A stretch of 64,000 nt of DNA from contig JBHJHD010000029.1 of the NCBI GenBank assembly GCA_050331115.1, forward strand, positions 1 through 64,000, in the 5' to 3' direction. Positions 15,907 through 25,015 of the stretch are shown one piece after another (within the stretch, counting starts at the first letter, position 1; each line of letters opens with the position of its first letter). Source of the stretch: JBCCAG01 sp050331115 (GTDB lineage Bacteria > Cyanobacteriota > Cyanobacteriia > CAKZMO01). The position numbers were made by a program, and so were the translations under genes. A model generated the notes under the pieces. The model was given only the letters and a program-made list of their open reading frames with translations, was not told where the DNA came from and searched no databases.

Positions 15907-17205
15907 CTAGATGACCGTGCCGTCTGGGATGACCGCATTTTTCAGGATTACAGTGACGCCAGTGCGAATATAAAAGCCCAAATCCTCTTTGTTGGACTCC
16001 TCCACCCGGTCCTTGTTGAGAATCTGCACATCCTTCCCGATGCGGGCATTTTTGTCGATGATGGCCCGCTGGACAGTGGTATTTGCGCCGATGCCCAGAG
16101 GCACATTGTCGAGCGCCTCACGCCGGGATCTTTGACTGTCCTCAAACTGCTCATAGTAATCCGCACCCATAATCAGCGAGTCTCGAATGGTGCAGCCTTG
16201 GTCAACGCGGCTTCTAATCCCGAGGACCGAATTGTGAATCTGACAGTTCTTCAGCACGCAGCCATCGCCAATCATAGATTCGGTGACCTGGCAGTCTAGC
16301 AGCTTAGTGGGGGGCAGATAGCGTGCGCGGGTATAGATGGGCGCGGTTTCATCGTAGAAGCTGAAGTCGGGGTGGGGCTGCCTCGTTAGGGCTAGGTTAG
16401 CTTCGTAGAAAGCCTCAATGGTTCCGATATCTTCCCAGTAGTCGTCGAACAGGAAGGCCTGGACATTCATGTCGCGGGCGGCACTGGGAATAATCTCTTT
16501 GCCGAAGTCTGTCTGCTCTAGATTTTTCCGCAGCAGCTCTGCCATCACCTCTCGCTTGAATACGTAAATGCCCATGGAGGCAATGTAGGGCTTCTCTTTA
16601 GCCTGCTCGGGGGTTAGACCCAGGCTAGTTGTATCCACCTGCATTTGCTTGAGCGCGTCGCCCTTCGGCTTCTCCATGAAGTTGAGGACGCGGCCCGACG
16701 CTTCGTCGATGTTCATCAGGCCAAAGCTCGACGCCCGCTTTTCGGCGATGGGCACCACTGAGATAGTGATGTCGGCGTTGGTATCGCGGTGCCGCTGCAC
16801 AAACTTGCGGTAGTCCATGCGGTAGAGGTGATCCCCGGAGAGAATTATGTACTCATCCACATCTGAGGACTCCATCAGCCAGAGATACTTGCGGACGGCG
16901 TCTGCAGTCCCCTGGAACCAGCTGGGGTTGTCGGGGGTTTGCTGCGCCGCTAGGATCTCGACGAAGCCGTCGGTGAAGCCGGGAAAGGCGTAGGTTCTAG
17001 AAATGTGTCGGTTGAGTGACGCTGAATTGAACTGGGTCAACACGTAGATCTTGTTGATCTCGGAGTTGATGCAGTTGCTGACTGGAATATCGATGAGCCG
17101 GTATTTTCCGGCTAGCGGTACGGCTGGCTTTGCCCTCTGCTTCGTTAATGGATAGAGTCGGGTGCCGGCACCTCCCCCCAGGATAATCCCAAGTACTCGT
17201 TTCAC
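15907..17205 (-). CDS. glgC: Glucose-1-phosphate adenylyltransferase
   Basis: 432 residues. Makes ADP-glucose, the committed step of glycogen synthesis; in cyanobacteria a homotetramer activated by 3-phosphoglycerate and inhibited by phosphate. The N-terminal nucleotidyltransferase has GGGAGTRLYPLTKQRAKPAV and WFQGTADAVRKYLW, with LSGDHLYRMDY at the active site; the C-terminal left-handed beta-helix ends TVILKNAVIPDGTVI. I chose GTG 17205 (VKRVLGIILGGG), preceded by GGGGGAT, because it gives the usual length. The frame stays open to a TTG at 17268, but that would add 21 residues lacking in the family. Confidence 0.96.
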   Translation of the reverse strand: MKRVLGIILGGGAGTRLYPLTKQRAKPAVPLAGKYRLIDIPVSNCINSEINKIYVLTQFNSASLNRHISRTYAFPGFTDGFVEILAAQQTPDNPSWFQGTADAVRKYLWLMESSDVDEYIILSGDHLYRMDYRKFVQRHRDTNADITISVVPIAEKRASSFGLMNIDEASGRVLNFMEKPKGDALKQMQVDTTSLGLTPEQAKEKPYIASMGIYVFKREVMAELLRKNLEQTDFGKEIIPSAARDMNVQAFLFDDYWEDIGTIEAFYEANLALTRQPHPDFSFYDETAPIYTRARYLPPTKLLDCQVTESMIGDGCVLKNCQIHNSVLGIRSRVDQGCTIRDSLIMGADYYEQFEDSQRSRREALDNVPLGIGANTTVQRAIIDKNARIGKDVQILNKDRVEESNKEDLGFYIRTGVTVILKNAVIPDGTVI

Positions 17206-17284
17206 AGATCCCCCGTCGCTGCCTGTAGGTTTCACCACCAGTGTCCGATTGAGGGGAAAAGATTGCAAGGGGCGCGGGGAGTTT

Positions 17285-17764
17285 TTACAGGGTTTTCTCC
17301 ATCAAAATGGACTGGGGCTGATAGTCTAGCCGCTGATAAAGCTGGCGGCCCGCCGCGTTGTTCCAGAACACGTTGAGCGACAGCTTGCGATAGCCGTTCT
17401 GCCGGGCCCAGGCTTCGGCTTGCGTGATCAGAGCTGTACCAATGCCTTGACCACGGCGTTCAGGGACAACATGGACCAAGAAGATATAGGGATGGCGATC
17501 GCCATGGGTCGGGTCTACGGTATAGCCCAACCAGAGGCAGCCGATGGGGTCAGCTTGCCCACGGGCGTAGGCCCACCAGACGCGATGGTCGTCGCCTAAA
17601 TATTGATTGACAAACTGACTAACAAACTGGACAACGTGGGCGCTGTCCTCTTGGGGCAGCTGCTCTTGGTAAGACTCGTTTAAGGCCCGCCTTAGCTGTT
17701 TGGGGGCGACTGCATCGCCCGCCTGGCAGCGATACGACAGAGCGGTAGGATCGTTTGAGGGCAA
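17285..17764 (-). CDS. GNAT-family N-acetyltransferase
   Basis: 159 residues. The acetyl-CoA binding motif A is clear (VVPERRGQGIGTALI) followed by WARQNGYRKLSLNVFWNNAA and GRQLYQRLDYQPQ, the usual GNAT C-terminal strand. Substrate not predictable. The first in-frame start is TTG at 17764, with no good ribosome-binding site; no ATG or GTG is available before the upstream in-frame stop at 17798. A 12-bp direct repeat (TGGCGCTAGGCT) lies just upstream, raising the possibility that the 5' end was altered by duplication. Same strand as, and 34 bp after, the small membrane protein gene. Confidence 0.85.
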   Translation of the reverse strand: MPSNDPTALSYRCQAGDAVAPKQLRRALNESYQEQLPQEDSAHVVQFVSQFVNQYLGDDHRVWWAYARGQADPIGCLWLGYTVDPTHGDRHPYIFLVHVVPERRGQGIGTALITQAEAWARQNGYRKLSLNVFWNNAAGRQLYQRLDYQPQSILMEKTL

Positions 17765-17797
17765 TGGCGCTAGGCTTTGAGGACTGATGGCGCTAGG

Positions 17798-18040
17798 CTA
17801 CTGGACGTAGAACTGGCCAACGTAAAATTGACCGATGAAAAACTGCGAAATTAATCCTTGAGGGGCCGGAGCGCTGGTTCGAGGTGCGATCGCCGCTGAG
17901 CTGACGGAATTGGCGGTCTCGGTTGGGGCGGGAGCCGCCATATCACCGGGCAAAAATGCGCGGGCGCTGACGGCAACCATAGCAACCAAAAACACGACTA
18001 AGATTAGCGCTGGAATGACGTATTGACGAAAGATTGACAT
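17798..18040 (-). CDS. Small single-TM protein with repeated aromatic tail
   Basis: 80 residues. One membrane helix near residues 7-30 (VIPALILVVFLVAMVAVSAR), a Pro/Ala/Ser/Thr-rich middle, and a C-terminal tail in which a five-residue unit of the form GQFYV is repeated (FFIGQFYVGQFYVQ). The N-terminal half looks like a conserved cyanobacterial small membrane protein, but I cannot name it. It precedes the GNAT gene. Confidence 0.6.
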   Translation of the reverse strand: MSIFRQYVIPALILVVFLVAMVAVSARAFLPGDMAAPAPTETANSVSSAAIAPRTSAPAPQGLISQFFIGQFYVGQFYVQ

Positions 18041-18443
18041 GGCTCTAGCCTCAAAAACACCTAATTAACCTAATGTAATAATCTGCCGGTATGACCCAGA
18101 ATTCAAGTACGGCTTGTTACAAATCGAACAAACGGGATGTCACTTGGCCTGATTGAGCGCCTAGTTCGCATCCAGTCAGCGCCCGGCTAGCGCCGCAGCC
18201 AGAATAAGCCGACAGCGCCCGGCGGTGCCAGTCTTAAGAAGGCATCACTCACGCCGTTAGGAAGCTTCTACCGCCATAGTCTGCCCTGATCGTAGTCAGC
18301 AAACTTTACGAGAGGATGCGCATATCTGTATCGTTTTGTGCCGAATAATGGCTTTTGCGGAAATTTGCAGGTACGCTAATGCGATTGCTCGCTGGCTCGA
18401 CCCGTAAAATGGGGACAGCAAGTCCCTCACACCTCCCTTATCT
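18041..18443. other. Divergent intergenic region
   Basis: 403 bp between a leftward small membrane protein gene and the rightward CIA30 gene. It presumably holds promoters for both. It is AT-richer near 18050-18130, but I cannot assign elements. No gene seen. Confidence 0.5.
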
Positions 18444-19640
18444 ATGAGTCAGCTTCTCCGTTGGGATCTATGCCGCTTTGTCAAAACCCTCGCTTACTTT
18501 GGGATTGTTCCGATGCTTGGCACCGGGTGGCTACAGCAGCGCTTAGACATTCCTGCCCCGCCTTCAAATGAGGAACTACAGGCTATGACCATGGGCCAGA
18601 CCATACTGACCATCGCTGAACAGCCCATGGCCGCTCCGCTCGCTCAGGCGCTGGCTGAGCAGGGGTATCAGGCTGCTTTCCTGCCTCTCAATGAGATCCC
18701 CCAAGCGATCGCCCGGCTGCAAGAGGGCGTGCGGCAGCGTCTTGGCGGGATTGTCTGCGTTTTGCCCGCTGGCGGCATCTCAGAGGACAGGCAAGCTGCG
18801 ATCGCAACCTTACGACCGGAGGTTATTCAGCGGCGCGTGCTTTTCGACTTTCGTCAGCTTACTAACCTAGCGCCCCTGTGGGGTCCAGTAGACGACGTTG
18901 TAATGGGGGGCGTAAGCCAAAGCGACATCGAGCGCGTCGCCACAGGGGCGCTGTTTTTGGGGACGGTGTCGACGGATAACTCTGGGGGGTTTGCCTCGGT
19001 GCGCACCCGCAACCTGGACCCGCTGGATCTATCGAGCTATGACGGCATCCAGCTGCGGGTGCGAGGAGACGGCAACCGCTATAAATTTTTGCTGCGGGAC
19101 AGCGATCGCTGGGATGGGGTGGCCTATTCTGCCTCCTTTGATACGGTGCCCAACGACTGGATGACGGTGCAAATTCCTTTTGACGAGCTGGTACCCGTAT
19201 TTCGGGCCCGCACCCTGGATGATGACGATGGCATCAACCGCCAATCGGTGCGGGCTTTCCAAATCATGCTGAGCAAGTTTGAGTACGACGGTGAGCTGAA
19301 CCCCACGTTTGAGCCCGGTGAATTTGAGCTGGTGATTGAGTCGATTGAAGCCTACGGCGGCGCTGCGGGGGTAGTTTGGCTGGTGCCTGGCCCAGAGCCT
19401 CAGCTGGAGCTAGACCCTTCTGATACGGTAATTCGGACTGCGGCTCTGGGCGAGAGTGATTCTTCCCTGCTGAGCCTGACCGCCTTTGGTGAGCCTCGGG
19501 GCACCCTCTCCTCGGCGATCGCGGCGGAGCTGTGCGTTCGGGCAATGGAGACCCCTGCACTGCAAAACCGGACCGTGGTTGTGCAGGCCGGGGCGGGTCA
19601 GCCTTTGGAAAACTGGCAGAATATTTTGGCAAAGCTGTAA
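18444..19640 (+). CDS. CIA30-domain protein
   Basis: 398 residues. Residues ~130-310 match the CIA30 (NDUFAF1, complex I intermediate-associated protein 30) domain: LFDFRQLTNLAPLWGPVDDV, VMGGVSQSDIERV, DNSGGFASVRTRNL, DGIQLRVRGDGNRYKFLLRD. In plants and cyanobacteria this domain occurs in proteins linked to NDH or other photosynthetic complex assembly, often joined to NAD(P)-binding regions. The N-terminal ~125 residues contain MTMGQTILTIAEQPMAAPLA and resemble a truncated or degenerate Rossmann-like region. The role in complex assembly is inference from the family. Its start is ATG 18444, with CTCCCT rather than a typical ribosome-binding site upstream. Confidence 0.82.
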   Translation: MSQLLRWDLCRFVKTLAYFGIVPMLGTGWLQQRLDIPAPPSNEELQAMTMGQTILTIAEQPMAAPLAQALAEQGYQAAFLPLNEIPQAIARLQEGVRQRLGGIVCVLPAGGISEDRQAAIATLRPEVIQRRVLFDFRQLTNLAPLWGPVDDVVMGGVSQSDIERVATGALFLGTVSTDNSGGFASVRTRNLDPLDLSSYDGIQLRVRGDGNRYKFLLRDSDRWDGVAYSASFDTVPNDWMTVQIPFDELVPVFRARTLDDDDGINRQSVRAFQIMLSKFEYDGELNPTFEPGEFELVIESIEAYGGAAGVVWLVPGPEPQLELDPSDTVIRTAALGESDSSLLSLTAFGEPRGTLSSAIAAELCVRAMETPALQNRTVVVQAGAGQPLENWQNILAKL

Positions 19641-19670
19641 GGGGTGCATCAACTCAGCAAGCATAAGAAG

Positions 19671-20165
19671 ATGACCCTCGTTATCCGCCGCACCGAGCCC
19701 AGCGACTACGAAGCCCTACGGCACATTTTCACCCACCCCAGCGCCGTTTGGGGGACGCTGCAGATGCCGTTCCCGTCTGCGGAAAGCTGGCGTAAGCGCC
19801 TTGCCGAGACGCCTGACGGCCTGTACAGCTTGGTGGCCTGCGCGGAGGATGAGGTCGTGGGTCAGCTGAGCCTGCATCTGAACAAAAGCCCTCGGCGGCG
19901 GCATGTAGGACAGCTGGGGATGGCGGTGCGGGAGGACTGGCAGGGGCGCGGCGTGGGGACGGCGCTGATGGAGGCGGCGATCGAGCTGTCGGATCGGTGG
20001 TTGAACCTCAGACGGCTAGAGCTAGAGGTCTACACGGATAATGAGCCCGCGATTCGGCTCTATAAGAAGTTTGGCTTTGATGTTGAGGGGACGCGGGTGG
20101 ATTTTGCCTTTCGGGATGGGGCGTATGTGGATGCCTACATGATGGCTCGGTTACGGAGGGAATGA
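19671..20165 (+). CDS. GNAT-family N-acetyltransferase
   Basis: 164 residues. The whole length fits a single GNAT domain, with acetyl-CoA loop VREDWQGRGVGTALM, LRRLELEVYTDNEPAIRLYK and FGFDVEGTRVDFAFRDGAYV. The last segment resembles the amino-acid or aminoglycoside-like acetyltransferase subgroup close to E. coli YhhY; substrate unproven. ATG 19671 follows AAGAAG directly; a GTG at 19644 would give a nine-residue extension. It begins 30 bp after the CIA30 gene and could be cotranscribed. Confidence 0.88.
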   Translation: MTLVIRRTEPSDYEALRHIFTHPSAVWGTLQMPFPSAESWRKRLAETPDGLYSLVACAEDEVVGQLSLHLNKSPRRRHVGQLGMAVREDWQGRGVGTALMEAAIELSDRWLNLRRLELEVYTDNEPAIRLYKKFGFDVEGTRVDFAFRDGAYVDAYMMARLRRE

Positions 20166-20418
20166 TTCCTTCGACTCAGGGATGGTGTAGCTCGGTGTGG
20201 CGCGGCTGCTCCAGCGCATATTAAGGATATGAGGTGTTTAAGGCGATCGCCGCTGTGGGACGTGCGCTAAACCGTGGATTGCTTGCTGCGGGGCTAACGG
20301 GGTAGGTCAAACCGGGCATTCTAGCCATCATCTTCATCCCAGTTGTCCACCAATGCGGTACCCCATCATTCCCAATAGCCCCATCATTAAAGAACAAGCT
20401 GCCTATTTCCCCACGCAG

Positions 20419-21144
20419 CTATTTCGAATTTTCCAGCGCGAGGCGCTGCTGCTCCAACAGCGATTTAATCCCCCCTTCCGCCTGATCCAACATCGCATTG
20501 AGCTGCGATCGCGTCAGGCTTCCCGCCTCAGCCGTCCCCTGAATCTCGATAATTTCTAGTTCCTCATTGAGCACAACGTTGAGGTCAACATCCGCCGCGA
20601 CGTCTTCGACATAGTTCAAGTCTAGGAGCGGCTCGCCTTCTAGGAGCCCTACCGACACCGCCGCCACCTGGTGCCGCAGGGGCGATCGCTCAATTTCTCC
20701 CGTCTCTATCAAGTGGGTGATGGCGTCATGAAGGGCGACATAGCCGCCGGTGATGGCGGTGGTGCGAGTGCCCGCATCCGCCTGGATCACGTCGGCATCC
20801 ACCGTCAGGGTATATTCCCCGAGCGCGGTGCGGTCTAGCGCCGAGCGCAGGCAGCGGCCGATCAGGCGCTGAATTTCTTGGGTGCGTCCGGAGAGCTTCA
20901 TCAGCTCGCGGCTGTGGCGCTGGGGCGTAGCGCCCGGCAGCATGCGATACTCCGCCGTGAGCCAGCCTTCGCCAGTGCCCTCTAGAAATCGCGGCACGCC
21001 GGGCTGAGCGCTGACGGTGCAGAGCACCTGGGTGTCTCCACAGCGGGTCAGGACTGAACCGGCCGCAAATCGGGTGAAGTGCCGTTCAAAAGAAATGGGG
21101 CGAAGCTGATCGGAGCGTCGTCCATCGGACCGCTGCGGAGCCAT
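20419..21144 (-). CDS. rph: Ribonuclease PH
   Basis: 241 residues, the normal length. Phosphorolytic 3'-to-5' exoribonuclease that trims tRNA precursors. Recognisable segments: RRSDQLRPISFERHFTRFAA, SVLTRCGDTQVLCTVSAQPG, the RNA-binding region LPGATPQRHSRELMKLSGRT, and the phosphate-site region VDADVIQADAGTRTTAITGG. The C-terminus (LNAMLDQAEGGIKSLLEQQR) is the family-typical helix. Appears monocistronic. Confidence 0.96.
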   Translation of the reverse strand: MAPQRSDGRRSDQLRPISFERHFTRFAAGSVLTRCGDTQVLCTVSAQPGVPRFLEGTGEGWLTAEYRMLPGATPQRHSRELMKLSGRTQEIQRLIGRCLRSALDRTALGEYTLTVDADVIQADAGTRTTAITGGYVALHDAITHLIETGEIERSPLRHQVAAVSVGLLEGEPLLDLNYVEDVAADVDLNVVLNEELEIIEIQGTAEAGSLTRSQLNAMLDQAEGGIKSLLEQQRLALENSK

Positions 21145-21299
21145 GATGATGGTGCCTTCGTCTGAAAATTTGCCTTATTCACGATACCGCATTGCGATCG
21201 CCTGAGCGGCGGCGCAGCGTAGATTTCGCGCTTCTCCAGATTTTCTATCGATTTCCTGATTTCCTTTGCGCAACTCTTCATACGCCTAAAGCGCCTTCC

Positions 21300-22520
21300 C
21301 TAAAGCGTTTCTAAAACCTCAAGCACCGCTTTCGGAGAGAGCTTTTGCTTAAACCAAACGATAGGGACCGGGATGCGATCGATCTTTACCCCGGCCTTCT
21401 CTAGGTTCAGGCGCTCCGACACCGCCAAAATCAGGTCGCTGCGGTCCGACTGACGCACCTGGGAAAACTTCTTGCGCAAATATTCTGGTCGCCAGTAGCC
21501 CACGATCTCCAGCAGCCGCTCGCGGCCGTCGGGATGCACCAGCCGAAAGTCGGGAATCATGACGCTGCCCGGAATGGGGATTAGGTCGACCTCCCGCTCT
21601 AACCGCCAGGGCGTTTTTAGCGATCGCCAGCGGTCGACAAAGGAGGCTTCCAGCATGCTCTCGAAGACCTTGCCCGGCGGGTAGTGGCTCACCAGGCCGC
21701 AGTCTGAATCAAGGGTGTAGCGCCCGGTGCGCGTGGTGTTGCTATAGGTGTCGCGCCAATGCAGGTCCGCCACTAGGCTCCACCGGGTCACGTGGAGCAG
21801 CGCCGGAATCAGCTTGGCGATGCTGAGGCCATAGCGGGTGCTGGGCTTGAATAGACTCGTGGGGCCATCGATGGTGATCGTGAAGCCGTGGTCGGCGTCC
21901 CCTTCGATGTAGGCCATGAGGCCAAACAGCTTTAGGTAGCGAAACAGCAGCTTGTACTCGCCGGGATCATTTCGGTGGGCGGTGATGACGAGCTGACTCG
22001 CTTTATAGAAAATGCCCTGCACCTGGGACAGGTTGTAGAGATGCACCAGGGCCTCTGGGGTGGGGGCTGAAAACTCGGTCAAAACTCGGTTTTCGTTTAG
22101 GTCGGCATAGAGCCCCTGGCGCACCTGCTCCGGGTGTACGTCTTGGCCAAGCTCTTGGGTAAGGTAGTCGGCGACGCGCTGGAGGGTGGCGGCAGCGGCG
22201 GCGGGAAGCGGCGCGGCCTGGGCAGCCTGGGCGAACACGCGCTGCCGCAGCAGCGGTGGCTCCAGGGGGCTCACCACCTCAAAAGTGCTGAAGCGACCTC
22301 GCAGCAGATGGACGAAGCCGCGCTTGAGGCGGTAGTCGGTTTCCTCGCCCTCCATATCCTGCAGCTGAGCGTTGAGCTCGCCTTGGGATTTGCCCTGATG
22401 CGCCCCAAAACAGGCGATCGCCGCTTGAGCGATTGACAGTACTGAAGACTCTAGGGGCAGGCGCTTGGGGACAAGGCTGCCGCCGGTAAGCCGGTTGATG
22501 AGCAGGTCAGATGGCAGCAT
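21300..22520 (-). CDS. DUF790 family protein, Bax1-like nuclease candidate
   Basis: 406 residues. Begins LPSDLLINRLTGGSLVPKRL, typical of DUF790, the family of archaeal Bax1, a nuclease partner of XPB helicase. The C-terminal part has a PD-(D/E)XK-like arrangement: FESMLEASFVDRW (Glu), MIPDFRLVHPDGRERLLEIV (Asp and Glu) and YWRPEYLRKK (Lys). In many bacteria a gene for an XPB-like helicase lies next door; here neither neighbour is a helicase. A role in DNA repair is inference. Confidence 0.82.
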   Translation of the reverse strand: MLPSDLLINRLTGGSLVPKRLPLESSVLSIAQAAIACFGAHQGKSQGELNAQLQDMEGEETDYRLKRGFVHLLRGRFSTFEVVSPLEPPLLRQRVFAQAAQAAPLPAAAAATLQRVADYLTQELGQDVHPEQVRQGLYADLNENRVLTEFSAPTPEALVHLYNLSQVQGIFYKASQLVITAHRNDPGEYKLLFRYLKLFGLMAYIEGDADHGFTITIDGPTSLFKPSTRYGLSIAKLIPALLHVTRWSLVADLHWRDTYSNTTRTGRYTLDSDCGLVSHYPPGKVFESMLEASFVDRWRSLKTPWRLEREVDLIPIPGSVMIPDFRLVHPDGRERLLEIVGYWRPEYLRKKFSQVRQSDRSDLILAVSERLNLEKAGVKIDRIPVPIVWFKQKLSPKAVLEVLETL

Positions 22521-22578
22521 AGTTCTTTGTCAAACCGCTTGCCTTTCCGTGAGGAGCAACCTTGAAGGCCATGGGCGA

Positions 22579-23067
22579 CTAATCGGCGGGCTTCAGGGCC
22601 TCGTCCAAAACGGCCCGGGCCTGCTCCGCCTCCGTCCGCCCGGCCCGATAGCGCAGGTTGGCCTGAGCAAAGTTTTTCAGCGCCTTGAGGCCATCTTTCA
22701 TTTGGGCAATCTCGTCTGGGTGAATGGGTTCGTCAGAAAACAAGACGTCCACCTGCGCCCGCACCTGCAACGCTTCATCCCGCAGCTCTTGGGCTTTGAG
22801 CTTTAGGTTAGCCAGGTTATTTAAGGTCTGGACTGCCTGAATGACGGCTTCTTCATCGCTGCCGGTAGACGCCGCGATCGCTTCGTTTTGGTCATCCACC
22901 GCAATCAGCTCCTGGGGACTAAAGCCATCTGAAAGATCGATGGGTAGTTTACCATCATCCATCAGCTCAATAAGCTGATCCATTGCCTTATCCCGAGCTT
23001 TTTTGGAATCTTTTCCCCGGACGGGCAGCGTTACGTCCGGACATTGAGCCAAGGTGTATCGAACCAT
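22579..23067 (-). CDS. Conserved hypothetical helical protein
   Basis: 162 residues, acidic and strongly helical (NNLANLKLKAQELRDEALQV; LRYRAGRTEAEQARAVLDEA). The start region (VRYTLAQCPDVTLPVRGKDS) is followed by KKARDKAMDQLIELMDDGKL. The ATG has GGAGG thirteen bases upstream. It lies 58 bp upstream of the DUF790 gene on the same strand, so the two may be cotranscribed. No known domain recognised. Confidence 0.7.
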   Translation of the reverse strand: MVRYTLAQCPDVTLPVRGKDSKKARDKAMDQLIELMDDGKLPIDLSDGFSPQELIAVDDQNEAIAASTGSDEEAVIQAVQTLNNLANLKLKAQELRDEALQVRAQVDVLFSDEPIHPDEIAQMKDGLKALKNFAQANLRYRAGRTEAEQARAVLDEALKPAD

Positions 23068-23582
23068 AAGACTTGAAAACCCTCCTTTACCGCAGTGACA
23101 AGCGGCTTAATAGTTCAATTGTACTTTGACGCCGTAAGAATTGTGCCGCTGTGATCGGCAATATCAGCCACGGCGCTGCCCTGTGCCAAGCTGAAACCCA
23201 ATAGGCTAGAGCGGGCTGGCCGATTTTGACAAGGGGACCACTCGATATTCACGGCCTGGCATTCATATAAAGTGCTACGCCTTCTGGACACATACCATTG
23301 GCTCAGATCGACCCAGCCCAGGCCAACAATCCTGCGGAAGATAGAGGTGTAAATGCTTCTAAATTCGAGACGCTATATATAACTATAAAAACATTAAAGA
23401 AACTTGTTTGGTCTTGATTAAAGTGCGTTTATTTGTTTACGTGTATCGCAGGGAGATTCAAGTTTCTTGTCTTGCTCTGTCTCATGTGGTTGGGCAATGC
23501 TTTCAGTATCTTAAAGTTCGCAAAGCTGCAGCGGTCCGGGTGGGCTCTCCTCAAGCGGCATTGAGCGTCATAAGCGTTACAT
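23068..23582. other. Gene-free AT-rich region
   Basis: 515 bp between divergent genes. The stretch 23360-23440 is markedly AT-rich (TATATATAACTATAAAAAC) and is the best candidate for the promoter of the response regulator gene. No RNA gene or repeat is evident. Confidence 0.5.
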
Positions 23583-24041
23583 ATGGTTAGTCTAAGCTCA
23601 AAGAGCTCCATTCCCATCTTGGTGGCTGAGGACGATGAGCGCGATCGCCATCTAATTGACGCTGCTTTGGCTAAAAGCGAGCTGAAGAATCCCGTACACT
23701 TTGTCAAGGATGGCAATGAGCTATTGCATTACCTTTGCCAAGACCATCCCTACGACGACCGACAGAAATTTCCCAAGCCTGGCCTGATTTTGCTCGATCT
23801 CAATATGCCTGACATGGACGGACGGGAAATTCTAAAGGTGCTGCGGGGCAATCCTACCTTTCGCCATATTCCGATCATCATGTTTACGGTATCCTGCAGC
23901 CGCTCAGATGTGCAGGACTCCTACATGCTAGGCGTCAACTCGTTCATCATCAAGCCTATTGGCCTCGCTCAGCTCGTCAACACGCTGAACCGCATTGGAC
24001 GATACTGGTTTAAGGTGGTCTCTCTGCCCCCGCGGCGATAG
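23583..24041 (+). CDS. Single-domain response regulator, Rcp1-like
   Basis: 152 residues forming only a receiver domain: acidic pair Glu16/Asp17 (LVAEDDERD), phosphoacceptor Asp72 (LILLDLNMPDMDG), Thr102 (FTVS) and Lys124 (IIKP). The longer loop between beta-2 and alpha-2 (YLCQDHPYDDRQKFPKPG) is typical of the Rcp1 type that pairs with cyanobacterial phytochromes and related histidine kinases. No output domain and no adjacent kinase, so its partner is encoded elsewhere. No obvious ribosome-binding site precedes ATG 23583. Confidence 0.92.
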   Translation: MVSLSSKSSIPILVAEDDERDRHLIDAALAKSELKNPVHFVKDGNELLHYLCQDHPYDDRQKFPKPGLILLDLNMPDMDGREILKVLRGNPTFRHIPIIMFTVSCSRSDVQDSYMLGVNSFIIKPIGLAQLVNTLNRIGRYWFKVVSLPPRR

Positions 24042-24146
24042 GTCAAAGTACGCCGCCTGCGGAAGGCGCGGACGCTAATGGTGATAGGATGGCTGTGAAT
24101 TTAGGGTGCGATACCGCTGACGCAAAACGTGCGTGCCCTCGCACAT

Positions 24147-24188
24147 GTTTGTTTCGACCAGTTTGTTTCGACCAGTTTATTTCGACGA
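24147..24188 (+). repeat. 14-bp tandem repeat, three copies, before ycf23
   Basis: GTTTGTTTCGACCA at 24147-24160 and 24161-24174, then GTTTATTTCGACGA at 24175-24188. It ends six bases before the ycf23 start codon, so it occupies the ribosome-binding region. Confidence 0.95.
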
Positions 24189-24193
24189 AATAT

Positions 24194-24949
24194 ATGACTA
24201 TTCATCCAGCGCTAGAGCCTAGCCTACGCCACAGACGTGCTTTGAAAGTTATCAGCGGATTGGCCAACCGCAACATTGAACATGTGTCAGCCGTCGTTAC
24301 TGCCGCTGACCAAGGCGGCGCTACGTTTGTCGACATCGCTGCCGACGCCAAGCTTGTTGCCCACGTCCGCCAGCTCACTGACCTGCCCATCTGCGTCTCA
24401 GCCGTTGAGGCCCGGCAGTTTGTAGCTGCCGTCAATGCCGGCGCCGATCTGGTCGAAATCGGCAACTTCGACACGTTCTACGCCCAAGGCCGGCAGTTTG
24501 GCGCTGCAGAAGTGCTCGACATCACGCGCCAAACCCGCGATCGCTTGCCGGAGATCATGCTCTCGGTGACGGTACCCCACAGGTTGCCGCTAGACCAGCA
24601 GTGCGCTTTGGCAGAGCAGCTGGTGCAGGCCGGCGCCGATATCATCCAGACTGAAGGCGGCACCAGCTGCCGGCCGAGCCATGCCGGGGCCCTGGGTCTG
24701 ATTGAAAAAGCAGCGCCGACCCTGGCGGCCGCCTACGCTATCTCTCGCACGGTTTCGGTGCCGGTGCTCTGTGCCTCTGGCCTCTCTAGCGTTACGGTGC
24801 CCATGGCGATCGCGGCGGGCGCTTCGGGCGTCGGCGTCGGTTCAGCGGTCAGCCAGCTCAATAGCCCCGTGGCCATGGTGGCAGCGGTGCGCAGCCTGGC
24901 CGAGGCCCTAACCCCATTGACGGTGGCCAACGCCCCCCTGGGTGAATAA
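24194..24949 (+). CDS. ycf23: Ycf23 / DUF561 family protein
   Basis: 251 residues. Matches the chloroplast/cyanobacterial Ycf23 family, a TIM-barrel-like protein: ALKVISGLANRNIEHVSAVV, GADLVEIGNFDTFYAQGR, LPEIMLSVTVPHRLPLDQQ, GADIIQTEGGTS and ASGLSSVTVPMAIAAGASGV. Its biochemical activity is not established. I take ATG 24194 (MTIHPALEPS) as the start because that is where homology begins; the frame is open further upstream across a three-copy 14-bp repeat. That repeat leaves no recognisable ribosome-binding site. Confidence 0.9.
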   Translation: MTIHPALEPSLRHRRALKVISGLANRNIEHVSAVVTAADQGGATFVDIAADAKLVAHVRQLTDLPICVSAVEARQFVAAVNAGADLVEIGNFDTFYAQGRQFGAAEVLDITRQTRDRLPEIMLSVTVPHRLPLDQQCALAEQLVQAGADIIQTEGGTSCRPSHAGALGLIEKAAPTLAAAYAISRTVSVPVLCASGLSSVTVPMAIAAGASGVGVGSAVSQLNSPVAMVAAVRSLAEALTPLTVANAPLGE

Positions 24950-25015
24950 AAACCCCTTGGGCGAGCAAACCCAGCCGGGACTGCGCTCGACGTCCTAACG
25001 CCTTACCCCTAAGCA

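Noticed and set aside
17206..17268. Upstream TTG start for glgC
   Set aside because: Adds 21 residues absent from the family; GTG 17205 has a strong GGGGGAT site.
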